A DNA stretch of 64,000 bases from CAWJNF01 sp963844235 (GCA_963844235.1 CAWJNF010000002.1:62001-126000), one strand, 5' to 3'. Shown: positions 8,131 through 16,105, counted from the first letter of the stretch. Notes: generated by a model not told the origin, from the letters alone. Translations and numbers: made by a program.

Positions 8131-10089
8131 TCAGGCCTGCGCCTGGTCGAAGAGCTCCTCCCAACGCTCGAGCAGCGCCTGCAGCTCGTCGCGCTCGCGC
8201 CGGTGGGCCGCGATGACGTCGACGTTCGACCAGTCGTCGGCGAGCGCGCGCTCGAGCTCGGCGATTCGCTCCTCGCGGGCCGAGATCTCGGCTTCGACCT
8301 GCTCGAGCTCAGATGGCTCGGCTGCGCTCTGCGGGCCGGATGAGATCCGGCCCCTACGGCCTTCCGACGCGGTGCGCCGTGCGGTGCGCGGACCGGCGAC
8401 CCCTGCACCGCCGCCTGCCTCCGCCTCGGCCTGACTCCGCACGAAAACAGCCCAGCCCCCGTCGTGATTGCGCACGGTGCCGTCTTCGACCGCCAGGATT
8501 CGCGTGGCGACGGCGTCGAGCAGCGCGCGGTCGTGCGAGACGAGCAGGACGGTGCCCGGAAAGGCCTCGAGCGCCGCCTCGAGCGCCTCCCGGCTCTCGA
8601 GGTCGAGGTGGTTCGTCGGCTCGTCGAGGACGAGGAAGTTCGCGCCCGACGCCACGATGCAGGCCAGCTCGAGACGGCGCCGCTCGCCCCCCGAGAGCGC
8701 CGAGATCGGCTTCTCGTGCGCCTCCCAGCCGGAGAAGAGGAACTGCCCGAGCAGCGCCTGGGCCTGCGGGCGCTGCAGCCCGGTCGCCGCCTGCGTGAAC
8801 GAGACGACGCTTGACTCGCCGCGCAGTGTCCCGACGGAGCCTGCGGCTGCCCCGTCCGCGGCGTCGCCGTCGAGATCGTCGTGCTGGGCGAGATAGCCGA
8901 GCTCGACGCCATAGCCCAGTCGCGCCGTCCCGCTCGTGGCCGGCCGGCGCTCGAGAATGGCGTCGATGAGCGTCGTCTTGCCGCTTCCGTTCGGCCCGAC
9001 GAGCCCGACGTGCTCCCCCCGCTCGAGCGCGAAGGTAACGCCCGCGAGCAGCGGGCGCTCACCGGCCGCCACCGCCAGCTCCTCCACCTCGACGACCGTC
9101 CGGCCGCTGCGCGCGGGTTTCAGAAACTCGAAGCCCAGCCGCCGGGACCCGCGGCCGAGCAGCGCGGCCTCCCCCGCGGCTGCCTTCTTCTCCTTCTCGA
9201 GCCGTGCGATCTGGGTGAGCTTCGCTTGCGCCTGGCGAGCCTTGCTCTTCTTGTAGCGGAAGCGCTCGACGAAACGCTCCAGGCGCGCGATGTCGTCGGC
9301 CACACGATCGACCGTCTTCTGGGCGTGCAGCGCCCGCTCGGCCTTCTCCCGCCGCCAGACGTGCCACTGACCGGGAAAGAACGTGGAGCGCCCCGCCTCG
9401 AGCTCGAGCACTGCCGTGCTCACCGCCTCGAGGAACCACCGGTCGTGGGCCACCAGGATCACGGCCGCGTCGAGAGACTGGAGCTCGCGTTCGAGCCATT
9501 CCAGACTGGCGACGTCCAGGTGGTTCGTCGGCTCGTCGAGGAGGAGGAGGTCCGGGTCGCCCGCGAGCGCGCGTGCCAGCGACGCCCGCGTGAGCTCGCC
9601 ACCCGAGAACGTGTCCAGCGGCCTGTCGAGCTCGTCGTCGGAGAAGCCGAGACCGCGCACGAAGCCGGCCGCCCGCTCGCGCCAGCCCCAGCCACCCGCG
9701 TGCTCGAGCCGCGCCTGCGCCCGCGAGTAGCGCTGCATGGTCGCGGCGGCGTGATCGCCGCCCGCCATTGCCTGCTCGAGTCCGCGGAGCTCCTCCTCGA
9801 GCGCGACGAGGTCGCCGGCGCCGGAGAGCACGTAGTCGCGCAGCGTCAGGGAGCGCCGCCGAGGCGGACGCTGGTCGTGGAGGGCCACGCGCGCACTCTT
9901 CTCGAGCACGAGCTCGCCGCCGTGCAGCTCGGTCTCGCCGGTCAGGCAGCGCAGGAGCGTCGTCTTCCCCGCGCCGTTGGGCCCGGCGAGGGCGACGCGA
10001 TCACGACGCTCGAGCTTGAACGACACGCCCTCGAACAGCGTCGAGCCGGCGATCTCCTTGCGCAGGTTGGTGGCGATGACGACTGCCAT
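8131..10089 (-). CDS. ABC-F family ATPase (duplicated ABC ATP-binding protein)
   Basis: This is a 652-residue soluble ATPase with two ABC cassettes and no membrane segment. Cassette 1 has Walker A GPNGAGKTT and signature FSGGELTRASLARAL; cassette 2 has Walker A GPNGSGKTT and signature LSGGERRRLELACIV; both have LLLDEPTNHLD/LVLDEPTNHLD Walker B. A charged P-site linker (about 240-310) joins them, and a coiled coil (LEQVEAEISAREERIAELE) ends the protein. ABC-F proteins act at the ribosome E site in translation control or antibiotic protection. The ATG at 10089 (MAVVIATNL) fits the family's start better than an upstream GTG at 10110. A palindromic repeat lies inside the gene, encoding GRISSGP just before the C-terminal coiled coil. 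Confidence 0.93.
   Translation of the reverse strand: MAVVIATNLRKEIAGSTLFEGVSFKLERRDRVALAGPNGAGKTTLLRCLTGETELHGGELVLEKSARVALHDQRPPRRRSLTLRDYVLSGAGDLVALEEELRGLEQAMAGGDHAAATMQRYSRAQARLEHAGGWGWRERAAGFVRGLGFSDDELDRPLDTFSGGELTRASLARALAGDPDLLLLDEPTNHLDVASLEWLERELQSLDAAVILVAHDRWFLEAVSTAVLELEAGRSTFFPGQWHVWRREKAERALHAQKTVDRVADDIARLERFVERFRYKKSKARQAQAKLTQIARLEKEKKAAAGEAALLGRGSRRLGFEFLKPARSGRTVVEVEELAVAAGERPLLAGVTFALERGEHVGLVGPNGSGKTTLIDAILERRPATSGTARLGYGVELGYLAQHDDLDGDAADGAAAGSVGTLRGESSVVSFTQAATGLQRPQAQALLGQFLFSGWEAHEKPISALSGGERRRLELACIVASGANFLVLDEPTNHLDLESREALEAALEAFPGTVLLVSHDRALLDAVATRILAVEDGTVRNHDGGWAVFVRSQAEAEAGGGAGVAGPRTARRTASEGRRGRISSGPQSAAEPSELEQVEAEISAREERIAELERALADDWSNVDVIAAHRRERDELQALLERWEELFDQAQA
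8333..8357. repeat. Palindromic repeat, family A, inside the ABC-F coding region
   Basis: The arms GGGCCGGAT and ATCCGGCCC flank a GAG loop and are followed by CCTAC on the right. The same unit recurs at 25373, 59523 and 62303, with variants at 24215 and 26114. This is the only copy inside a gene. It is read in frame on the minus strand as Gly-Arg-Ile-Ser-Ser-Gly-Pro, in a linker between cassette 2 and the terminal coiled coil. Confidence 0.85.
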
Positions 10090-10309
10090 GAGTTGAAGGC
10101 TAGACGGCACCTACAGAACCGGCTCCTGCGATCCGATAACACGGGCATGCGCTCTCCCCTGTTCGAGGCATCCAGCCGGCGGCGCATGGCATCGGGCGCC
10201 AGAGGCGCCCGCAGGCGACGCATCAACGCCGCCGTCCGGCGCGGCGAGGCGGTCGCCGATCCCACCGACGCCGGGCTCGCCGCCGTCCACGCCGCCAACG
10301 TCCTTCGCC

Positions 10310-10636
10310 GTGTCGGAAGGCGCGGTCCGGGCCGGCCGTTCGGCCGCGACGTGCTGCGTGGCCGCACCGGTCGCCGTGGTGCTCGTGCTGCTGACGGACA
10401 CCGGCTGGGTCGCCCGGGCCGGCTTGCTGATGCTCCTCGCGGCCGTCTTGCTCGTTGCCGAGCTCGTGCTCGACGCCGCGATCCTCCGCCGGCGCGAGAA
10501 CGCCGCGAGAGCAGAGCGTGAGAACCTCGCGCTGCTCTTCGAGACGCTGGCCGAGCGCCACGAGCGGACGCCCGCAGAGCCACGTCGCCGGCTTGCCCGC
10601 CCGCCTGCACAGGAGCCGGCCGGACAGCGGTACTGA
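10310..10636 (+). CDS. Small two-helix membrane protein, function unknown
   Basis: The frame encodes 108 residues. Two hydrophobic helices are visible at about residues 15-30 (CCVAAPVAVVLVLL) and 36-58 (AGLLMLLAAVLLVAELVLD), followed by a charged, Arg/Glu-rich cytoplasmic tail predicted to be helical (RRRENAARAERENLALLFETLAERHER). No family is recognised. The hydrophobic/charged layout and the C-terminal amphipathic helix look like a real protein, but no ribosome site precedes the GTG, so the start is uncertain. It sits between the divergent ABC-F gene and the winged-helix gene 54 bases downstream. Confidence 0.45.
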   Translation: MSEGAVRAGRSAATCCVAAPVAVVLVLLTDTGWVARAGLLMLLAAVLLVAELVLDAAILRRRENAARAERENLALLFETLAERHERTPAEPRRRLARPPAQEPAGQRY

Positions 10637-10690
10637 GAGCGACTCTTCGCTCGAGGCACCGCCCCGGCGGATCTTGTAGAACAGCTCGAG

Positions 10691-11782
10691 ATGGACGCCG
10701 ATCAGGTTCTCGCCTTCCGGCTGTCCCGCTCCGGGCTGGCGGTTCGGAGCGCACGCACTCTGGCGGAGGCCGTCGCCTGCCCCGCCTCGGACTTCGCCCC
10801 TGACGCTGCGCTGCTGGCGGTGGCAGCGCGGGTCGAGGGCCTCTCCCGAGACACGTACGACCACGCCGTCGACGCCGGCGACGTCGTCGTCGCCTACGCC
10901 ATCCGCGGGGCCATCCACGCGCTCGCGCCCGGCGACCTCGCCCTCTACGGGCGTGCATTGATCGCCCGCGACGACGGTGAGCTCGCCGCGCAGCTCGGCC
11001 CGCAGGTCAAGCGTCTCGCCGCCGCAAAGGGACTCGCCCCGAGCGAGGCGCTCGAGGAGGTGGCGGAGGCCACGAGGGCTGCGCTGGCCAACGGCCGCTC
11101 CCTCGACAAGAACGAGCTGCACGAGGAGCTGAGAAAGCGCGTGCGCGCCGAGCTTCTGCCCTGGTGCCGGGGCTGCAGGAGCCACCACGTCGCTCCCATG
11201 CTGTGGCGGTACGCCACGGTGAAGGCGGGCGTCCGGCTGGACTCCGAGCGCCGCTACAGGATGGCCAGGCCGGGCCGAGCGCCGGCTGCGCGCGAGGTCG
11301 TTCGCCGCTTCCTCGGCTTCTACGGACCGGCCGCACCCGGCGACCTGGCCGAGTGGGCCGGGCTCGCAAAGCCCCATGCCCACCGCCTGTGGGAGGAGAC
11401 TGCAGGCGACCTCGCCGAGGTGCGCGTCGGCAAGAGCACGGGCTGGCTCCTGAGCGCGGACATGGGCGCGCTCGAGTCGCCGCCCGTCGCGGAGGGCATT
11501 CGCCTGCTACCGCCCGGCGACCCCTATCTCCAGAAGCCCAACCGGCTGCTGCTCGCTCCCGATCCCAAGCTGCGCAAGCGGCTGTTCCGGCCCGTCGCGA
11601 GCCCCGGGGCCGTGTTGAGGGACGGCCGCCTGACCGGCCTGTGGCGCGTCAAGGCGAAAGGAAGCACGGCCGAGCTCACCGTCGAGAAGCTCGGCCGCCT
11701 CGCGCGCCGCGACCTCGAGCAGGAGGCGCAGCGCGTGGCAGAGCTGCGCGGAGCCGCCAAGGCGGTCGTCGTTCTCGCCTGA
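10691..11782 (+). CDS. Winged helix DNA-binding domain-containing protein (HTH_42 type)
   Basis: This is a 363-residue protein of the YcaQ/AlkX-like winged-helix superfamily. Typical features are the N-terminal VLAFRLSRSGLA segment, the IRGAIHALAPGDLALYGRAL helix region, the central APMLWRYATVKAGVRL segment, and the C-terminal VLRDGRLTGLWRVK block, which is the most conserved piece of the family. Some relatives are DNA glycosylases that unhook interstrand cross-links; most actinobacterial members are uncharacterised, so a DNA-repair role is only a possibility. ATG start at 10691. It runs in the same direction as the acetyltransferase gene 71 bases downstream, which has its own putative promoter. 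Confidence 0.85.
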   Translation: MDADQVLAFRLSRSGLAVRSARTLAEAVACPASDFAPDAALLAVAARVEGLSRDTYDHAVDAGDVVVAYAIRGAIHALAPGDLALYGRALIARDDGELAAQLGPQVKRLAAAKGLAPSEALEEVAEATRAALANGRSLDKNELHEELRKRVRAELLPWCRGCRSHHVAPMLWRYATVKAGVRLDSERRYRMARPGRAPAAREVVRRFLGFYGPAAPGDLAEWAGLAKPHAHRLWEETAGDLAEVRVGKSTGWLLSADMGALESPPVAEGIRLLPPGDPYLQKPNRLLLAPDPKLRKRLFRPVASPGAVLRDGRLTGLWRVKAKGSTAELTVEKLGRLARRDLEQEAQRVAELRGAAKAVVVLA

Positions 11783-11840
11783 CAGCTCGAGCCAACCCTC
11801 TGAAACTGCGTCTACCTCATGGTCGGCGAGCGCTCGCCTC

Positions 11841-11846
11841 TACACT
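11841..11846 (+). promoter_or_regulatory. Putative -10 box (TACACT) for leaderless acetyltransferase mRNA
   Basis: TACACT is followed by 7 bases and the GTG start at 11854; there is no ribosome site. The geometry equals that at 3279, 15891 and 16100. Confidence 0.5.
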
Positions 11847-11853
11847 CGCGCCC

Positions 11854-12312
11854 GTGGAGCTGCAGCGGCTCGACCTGACGGACCGAGCCGTGGCCGGAGC
11901 CGCGCTCGCCGTCCAGCGGCGCGCCTACCGCGTCGAGGCCGACCTCGTCGGCTTCGACGCCATTCCGCCGTTGCACGAGTCGCTGGCCGACCTGCAGGCC
12001 TCGACCGAGACCTTCCTCGCCGCAAACGTGGACGGTCAGCTCGCGGGGCTCGTCTCGTGGAAGCGGGCCGGCGACACGCTCGATCTGCACCGCCTCGCGG
12101 TCGATCCCCGCTTCTTCCGGGCCGGGATCGGTCGCGCGCTCGTGCGCGCAGCCGAGGCGGCAGAGGGAGACGCCCGCCGTGTGATCGTCCAGACCGGCGC
12201 GGGCAATGCGCCCGCGAAGGCGCTCTACGAGAGCGAGGGGTTCCGCGAGGTCGGCGAGCGCGAGGTCGCGCCCGGCTTCCGGGTAACGCTCTTCGAGAAG
12301 GCCCGCTCGTAA
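11854..12312 (+). CDS. GNAT-family N-acetyltransferase
   Basis: This is a 152-residue single GNAT domain. The acetyl-CoA pyrophosphate-binding motif A is clear as LHRLAVDPRFFRAGIGRALVRAAE (about 79-102), followed by the family's N-A-P-A-K-ALYE-S-EGF motif B (GNAPAKALYESEGFREVGERE). The acceptor substrate cannot be predicted. The frame stays open far upstream, but the GTG at 11854 is supported by domain length and by the TACACT box 7 bases before it. The gene converges on the carboxypeptidase gene, with stops only 3 bases apart. Confidence 0.88.
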   Translation: MELQRLDLTDRAVAGAALAVQRRAYRVEADLVGFDAIPPLHESLADLQASTETFLAANVDGQLAGLVSWKRAGDTLDLHRLAVDPRFFRAGIGRALVRAAEAAEGDARRVIVQTGAGNAPAKALYESEGFREVGEREVAPGFRVTLFEKARS

Positions 12313-12315
12313 AGC

Positions 12316-13839
12316 TCAGGCCGCGACGCCGTAGACGTCCGCGACCTTCGTCCTCAGGTAGCCGAGGTACGGCTCCGGATCGATGCGGCTCCCGGCACAG
12401 CGCTCGAGCGTCTCCTGCGGCGTGAACTTGCGGCCGTGCTGGTGAAGCCGCTCGCGGAGCCACTCCCGCAGCGAGGCGAAGTCACCGGCCTCGATCTGAT
12501 CGTCGATGTCCGCGAGATCCCGCCGCAGGGCCTCCCAGATCTGCACCGACATGACGTTCCCCAGGGCGTAGGTGGGGAAGTAGCCGAAGACGCCACCCGA
12601 CCAGTGGACGTCCTGGAGCACCCCGTTGGCGTCGTCCGGCACCTCGATGCCGAGGTACTCGTCCATGCGCGCGTTCCACTCCTGCGGGAGGTCGGCGAGC
12701 GCGATCCTGCCCGCGAGCAGCTCCTGCTCGAGCTCGAAGCGGAGGATCACGTGGAGGTTGTACGTGACCTCGTCCGCCTCGACGCGGATGAGCGAGGGCT
12801 GCATCTTGTTCACCGCCCGGTAGAAGCTCTCGGCGTCGGCCGACCCGAGCACCTCGGGGAACGCGTCCCGCAGCACGGCGAAGAACCGGCGCCAGAACGG
12901 CCGGCTGCGGCCGACGAGGTTCTCCCAGAGCCGGCTCTGCGACTCGTGGAGCCCGAGGGAGACGCCGCCACAGAGCGGCGTTCGGTCGAGCTCGGGCGCA
13001 GAGCCGTGCTCGTAGAGGCCGTGGCCGAACTCGTGGATCCCGGCGAACACGCCCATGAGGGCGTCCTCGACGTACCGCGTGGTGATCCTGATGTCCGTGA
13101 GGCCCGAGCCCGACGCGAACGGGTGGACCGTGGGGTCGAGCCGCCACGACGACTCGTCGAAGCCGAGCGGCGTCAGGATGGCGACCACAGCCGCCCGCTG
13201 CCGCTCGATGGGGAACGGGCCCTGCGCGAGCGCGCCGTCGACGGCGTCCGCCGAGTCGCGCACCGCCGCGATGAGCGGCACGAGCTCCTCCTTGAGCCGG
13301 TCGAACACCTGCCGCACCTCCGCCGTCGTCATATCGGGCTCGAAGTCGTCCAGCAGCACGTCGTAGGCCTCCCCTGCCGGCTCGAAGCACTCCACGTAGC
13401 GGTGCTTGAGCTCCAGGTTGCGCTCGAGCGCGGGGATGAAGCGGGCGAAGTCCGACTCGGCGCGAGCCTCGAGCCAGGCCTGATGGCCGAGCGACGCCGC
13501 TCGCGCGATCTCGGCCGAAAGGGCCGGCGGCACGCGGCTCGCCTTCTCGTAGTCACGGCGCGCGACGCGGATCAGGCTCGCCTCGAACGAGTCGTGCGGG
13601 AGGCTCTCCTCGTACCCCGAAAGCTGCTCGAGCAGCCGGCCGACCTCGTCGTCGATCAGGGCCTCGTGGAGAATGCGGCCGAGCGTTCCCATCTGCTCGG
13701 CGCGAGCCGCAGCGCCACCCGGCGGCATCATTACCTGCTGATCCCAGCCGAGCACCCGCCCGATGCGCCCGAGGTCCGAGAGCCGGGAGAGCCGCTCCTT
13801 CAGGTCGGCAAAGGCTTGCTCGGTGGTCGAAGCGCTCAC
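12316..13839 (-). CDS. M32 family metallocarboxypeptidase (carboxypeptidase Taq type)
   Basis: This is a 507-residue protein of normal M32 length. The zinc-binding HExxH is HEFGH at residues 269-273 (Zn ligands His269 and His273, catalytic Glu270), within GVFAGIHEFGHGLYEHG. Other M32 hallmarks are LGWDQQVMMPPGGAAARAEQ at the N-terminus, HPFASGSGLTDIRITTRY before the zinc site, and the downstream GVSLGLHESQSRLWENLVGRS, which carries the third ligand Glu. The enzyme removes C-terminal residues from peptides in the cytoplasm, with broad specificity and a preference against Pro. The GTG start lies just after a short GGTTAG/CTAACC hairpin containing a TAGCAT box. Confidence 0.95.
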   Translation of the reverse strand: MSASTTEQAFADLKERLSRLSDLGRIGRVLGWDQQVMMPPGGAAARAEQMGTLGRILHEALIDDEVGRLLEQLSGYEESLPHDSFEASLIRVARRDYEKASRVPPALSAEIARAASLGHQAWLEARAESDFARFIPALERNLELKHRYVECFEPAGEAYDVLLDDFEPDMTTAEVRQVFDRLKEELVPLIAAVRDSADAVDGALAQGPFPIERQRAAVVAILTPLGFDESSWRLDPTVHPFASGSGLTDIRITTRYVEDALMGVFAGIHEFGHGLYEHGSAPELDRTPLCGGVSLGLHESQSRLWENLVGRSRPFWRRFFAVLRDAFPEVLGSADAESFYRAVNKMQPSLIRVEADEVTYNLHVILRFELEQELLAGRIALADLPQEWNARMDEYLGIEVPDDANGVLQDVHWSGGVFGYFPTYALGNVMSVQIWEALRRDLADIDDQIEAGDFASLREWLRERLHQHGRKFTPQETLERCAGSRIDPEPYLGYLRTKVADVYGVAA

Positions 13840-13848
13840 GGTTAGGCC

Positions 13849-13854
13849 ATGCTA
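13849..13854 (-). promoter_or_regulatory. Putative -10 box (TAGCAT) of the carboxypeptidase gene, inside a small hairpin
   Basis: TAGCAT on the minus strand ends 9 bases before the GTG at 13839. It overlaps a perfect 6-bp inverted repeat (GGTTAG / CTAACC, loop 6) at 13841-13858, which could be an operator or chance. Confidence 0.35.
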
Positions 13855-13893
13855 ACCGCTCGGCCGTCGGCTGCCATCGTCCGAAAGGGCCAG

Positions 13894-14412
13894 TCAGGCG
13901 CTGGTTAGCCGCGCGACGATGCGTGGGTAGACAGCGTCGGCGAGCGACCGAAGCTGCTCGGGGGAGAGGAGCTGTACCGGATGAGGCACGAGCACCATGC
14001 GCACGTCGGGCATGCCGAGGGCGCGAGCCTGCTCGAGCGCCTCGTCGAGGAACGGCTCGGTGCCGACGCCGGCGGTCGGGATGCCGCGCCGCTCGAGCCG
14101 GACGAGGTCGTGCACACTGCACGACACGCAGGATCCTCAGTCGGCGAGCCCCTCCACAGCGAGGTCGCCGTGGATCGCGATCTCCTCGATGACGTCCTGC
14201 GGCGCGGGCCGGGAGAAGAAGGGCTTCGCGAACCTCGCCGTCCGCGCGCCCGCATCCCCGAGCAGCTCCTCGATCCGGTCGAGGAACTCGTCCCCGCGCC
14301 GCTTCGAGATGTCGAGCAGCGCGACCCGACGGCCCTCGAGCGAGACCGGTCGGGCGGCAAGCGGCTCGGGCGTGCGAACGCGTTCGTCGAGCGGGCTCAC
14401 GTACTCCGCCAT
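13894..14412 (-). CDS. UGSC-family selenoprotein, read through an in-frame TGA (Sec92)
   Basis: Two abutting open segments in the same frame (14412-14140 and 14136-13894) are separated only by a TGA at 14139-14137. Read as selenocysteine it gives a 172-residue protein with the sequence GLAD-U-G-S-C at 89-95, the motif that names the UGSC selenoprotein family. The part after the TGA has no sensible start of its own and continues a Rossmann-like alternation (RRGIPTAGVGTEPFLDEA, VRMVLVPHPVQLLS). A perfect 7-bp hairpin lies 11 bases after the TGA, as expected for a bacterial SECIS. The Sec/Cys pair (U92, C95) forms a UxxC redox motif. The start overlaps the upstream gene's stop as TGATG. The exact reaction of the family is unknown to me; a thiol/selenol redox role is inferred. 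Confidence 0.85.
14107..14125 (-). promoter_or_regulatory. Predicted bacterial SECIS hairpin for Sec insertion at UGA 14139-14137
   Basis: In the mRNA, GUCGUGC pairs perfectly with GCACGAC (7 bp) around a five-base loop AGUGU. The stem starts 11 bases and the loop 18 bases after the UGA. The second loop base is G. These match what is known of bacterial SECIS elements: a short stem-loop directly after the UGA, within the coding sequence, small apical loop, and a G among the first two loop bases recognised by SelB. The hairpin also encodes protein (SCSVHD), so its perfection is notable. Confidence 0.75.
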
Positions 14413-15878
14413 CAGCGGACCTCTCGCGTCACGACGGCGGCGTCCATGCCGAGGCTCGGGCCGAGCACCGCCGAGAAGCGTCCCGCCTCGCCCCCGGCGG
14501 CGATGACGAGGATTCGCTCCGGCGACGTCCACTTCCGGATCGGCGTCTCGGGGCTCGCGGCAAGCACCTCCGGGGTCGTCTCGCCGTGGCGCAGCTCGCC
14601 AGCCGGCCGAACCGCGGCCTCGTAGATCGCGTCGCGCACATCGTCCTTCGACCAGCCGGCATCGCCGAAGAGCGCGGCGTGCTCGCCGCCGATCACGAAC
14701 AGCGAGGTGGCGTCCATGGGCCACCAGAACGGGCTCCACTGACCTGCCGCGGCCCAGGCGAGCGTGTGCGCGAGCTCATCCGGCGTGTCCGAGCGGTGGT
14801 CCGAGACGGACATGGGCGCGTCGCCCGCGAGGACGGTCACGGTCGACGTCCCCGCCGCGAAGCCCCGCTCGACGTGCAGCGGCTGCCAGGGGCTTCCTTC
14901 CTCGTCCTCGGCGATGCAGAACGAAAGCTTCCCCGGATGGCCGAGCGTCGCGCGGTCGAGCCGTCCAGGTGCGCCGCCGCCCGTCAGGTGAACGACGAGT
15001 CGTGCGGCACGGCCGATCGTGAGGTTGGCGCGAAAGCCGGGCCCGAGCGCTCCCATGCCGCTCTGGAGGCCTATCGCCCCGCGAAGGGGGCCGTTGACGA
15101 CGAGGATCTGGCCGGGCGGCGATGTCGTCACCGCCTGCCCGTTGAGGTTGAACGCCGGGTCGAGCATCGCCTCGACGGCGGCGACCACGACCGGGAAATA
15201 CTCCGGCCTACAGCCGGCGAGCACGGCGCACGCGGCCACGCGCTCGAGCGTCGCCTCCCCGAGCGCGGGCGGCACCTCGCCGAGCGAGGCGGCCGGATCG
15301 CGCCCGCCGAGCATGGCCTCCACGCGTTCCCGGGTGGGCGGCACGACGGGCAGGCCGTCGGTCCAGCCACGCTCGAACATGTCCTCGAGCTCGTCGAACG
15401 TATCGGCCGGCGCAGGCCAGGCCTCGTCGGCGCTACGCGCCTGGCAGCCCGGCTTCCAGCGCGGCTCGCCGGGAAGGGCGACGCCGAGGAGCTGCTCCAA
15501 TCGGGCGCCGTCCCAGCCGATCGCCGTATCTTCCCGCTCGCCGTCGGGCGCGAGCAGGATCGCCGTCGGCACCGCGTCGACGCCGTACGCCGAGGCGGCC
15601 TCGTAGGGCGGGGGCTCCGCCAGCATTGTGGCCACGCGGTGGCGGCGGGCCAGCCGGGCGGCGACCTCCGGCGGGTCCTGGGCGACGACGACGAGCCGCA
15701 CGCCGGCGCGGTCGAGCTCGCCCTCGACCGAGGCAAGCCTGTCGAGTGCGAGCATGGAGGTCGGGCAGTCCTCGTGGACGAAGAGGAGGAGCGCCCGTTT
15801 GTCGCCTCCGGAATCAGCCAGACGCACGGGCCCGCCGTCCACGCTGGGGAGGCACAGATCCGGCGCGACCGCGGTCAC
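14412..15878 (-). CDS. Thioredoxin-fold protein with C-terminal GLPVVPPT domain, partner of the UGSC selenoprotein
   Basis: This is a 488-residue protein. Residues 1-140 form an AhpC/TlpA-like thioredoxin fold (LCLPSVDGGPVRL, LLLFVHEDCPTS, VVAQDPPEVAARLA, AVPTAILLAPDGE), with the active-site pattern C38-P-T-S41: the resolving Cys is replaced by Ser. Residues 155-488 form a second large domain with the signature RGWTDGLPVVPPTRERVEAMLGG, and later NGPLRGAIGLQSGMGALGPG and GHPGKLSFCIAEDEE; I do not know its activity. The stop codon overlaps the start of the UGSC selenoprotein (TGATG), so the two are translationally coupled and likely form one redox or C-N/C-S chemistry unit. The GTG start follows a TAGCCT box by 7 bases. 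Confidence 0.75.
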   Translation of the reverse strand: MTAVAPDLCLPSVDGGPVRLADSGGDKRALLLFVHEDCPTSMLALDRLASVEGELDRAGVRLVVVAQDPPEVAARLARRHRVATMLAEPPPYEAASAYGVDAVPTAILLAPDGEREDTAIGWDGARLEQLLGVALPGEPRWKPGCQARSADEAWPAPADTFDELEDMFERGWTDGLPVVPPTRERVEAMLGGRDPAASLGEVPPALGEATLERVAACAVLAGCRPEYFPVVVAAVEAMLDPAFNLNGQAVTTSPPGQILVVNGPLRGAIGLQSGMGALGPGFRANLTIGRAARLVVHLTGGGAPGRLDRATLGHPGKLSFCIAEDEEGSPWQPLHVERGFAAGTSTVTVLAGDAPMSVSDHRSDTPDELAHTLAWAAAGQWSPFWWPMDATSLFVIGGEHAALFGDAGWSKDDVRDAIYEAAVRPAGELRHGETTPEVLAASPETPIRKWTSPERILVIAAGGEAGRFSAVLGPSLGMDAAVVTREVR

Positions 15879-15885
15879 CCCGCCA

Positions 15886-15891
15886 AGGCTA
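15886..15891 (-). promoter_or_regulatory. Putative -10 box (TAGCCT) of the UGSC selenoprotein operon
   Basis: On the minus strand TAGCCT is followed by 7 bases and the GTG start at 15878. The operon would be transcribed leaderless. Confidence 0.5.
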
Positions 15892-15974
15892 CCGCCTCCC
15901 GACCCGCCCGCGAATCGCCACGCTTCCGCCCGCCTTTCGACACGGTCCCGTCACGTTTCGGCCTTGACTCGTGC

Positions 15975-16001
15975 GGGGTCTGACCCCCGGGGTCAGACCC
16001 C
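15975..16001. repeat. Palindromic repeat, family B, double-arm form
   Basis: GGGGTCTGACCCC and its exact reverse complement GGGGTCAGACCCC stand 1 base apart, making a perfect 13-bp inverted repeat; CTACG follows. It lies between the divergent UGSC operon and acetyltransferase gene. Related copies are at 20142, 20246 and 44920. The arms are themselves nearly palindromic, so several foldings are possible. Confidence 0.85.
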
Positions 16002-16099
16002 TACGAACACGGGGCCGTGGAGAACCGCCCGTGAAGATAGGCCTGTGGCGAATTTCGAGACCGTGGAGAAATTGGCGCAGATTCGACGCACGTCGTCCG

Positions 16100-16105
16100 T
16101 AGAGT
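16100..16105 (+). promoter_or_regulatory. Putative -10 box (TAGAGT) for leaderless acetyltransferase mRNA
   Basis: TAGAGT is followed by 7 bases and a GTG at 16113. This decides between that GTG and an alternative in-frame GTG at 16104, which overlaps the box itself. Confidence 0.5.

Noticed and set aside
8881..10521. Long plus-strand open frame opposite the ABC-F gene
   Set aside because: Antisense to a well-defined ATPase; composition is typical of a shadow frame and no domain is recognisable.
13894..14127. Downstream piece of the UGSC gene as a separate 77-residue gene starting at GTG 14127
   Set aside because: No ribosome site, start lies inside the predicted SECIS hairpin, and the residues just before it (U-G-S-C) belong to the family motif in the same frame.
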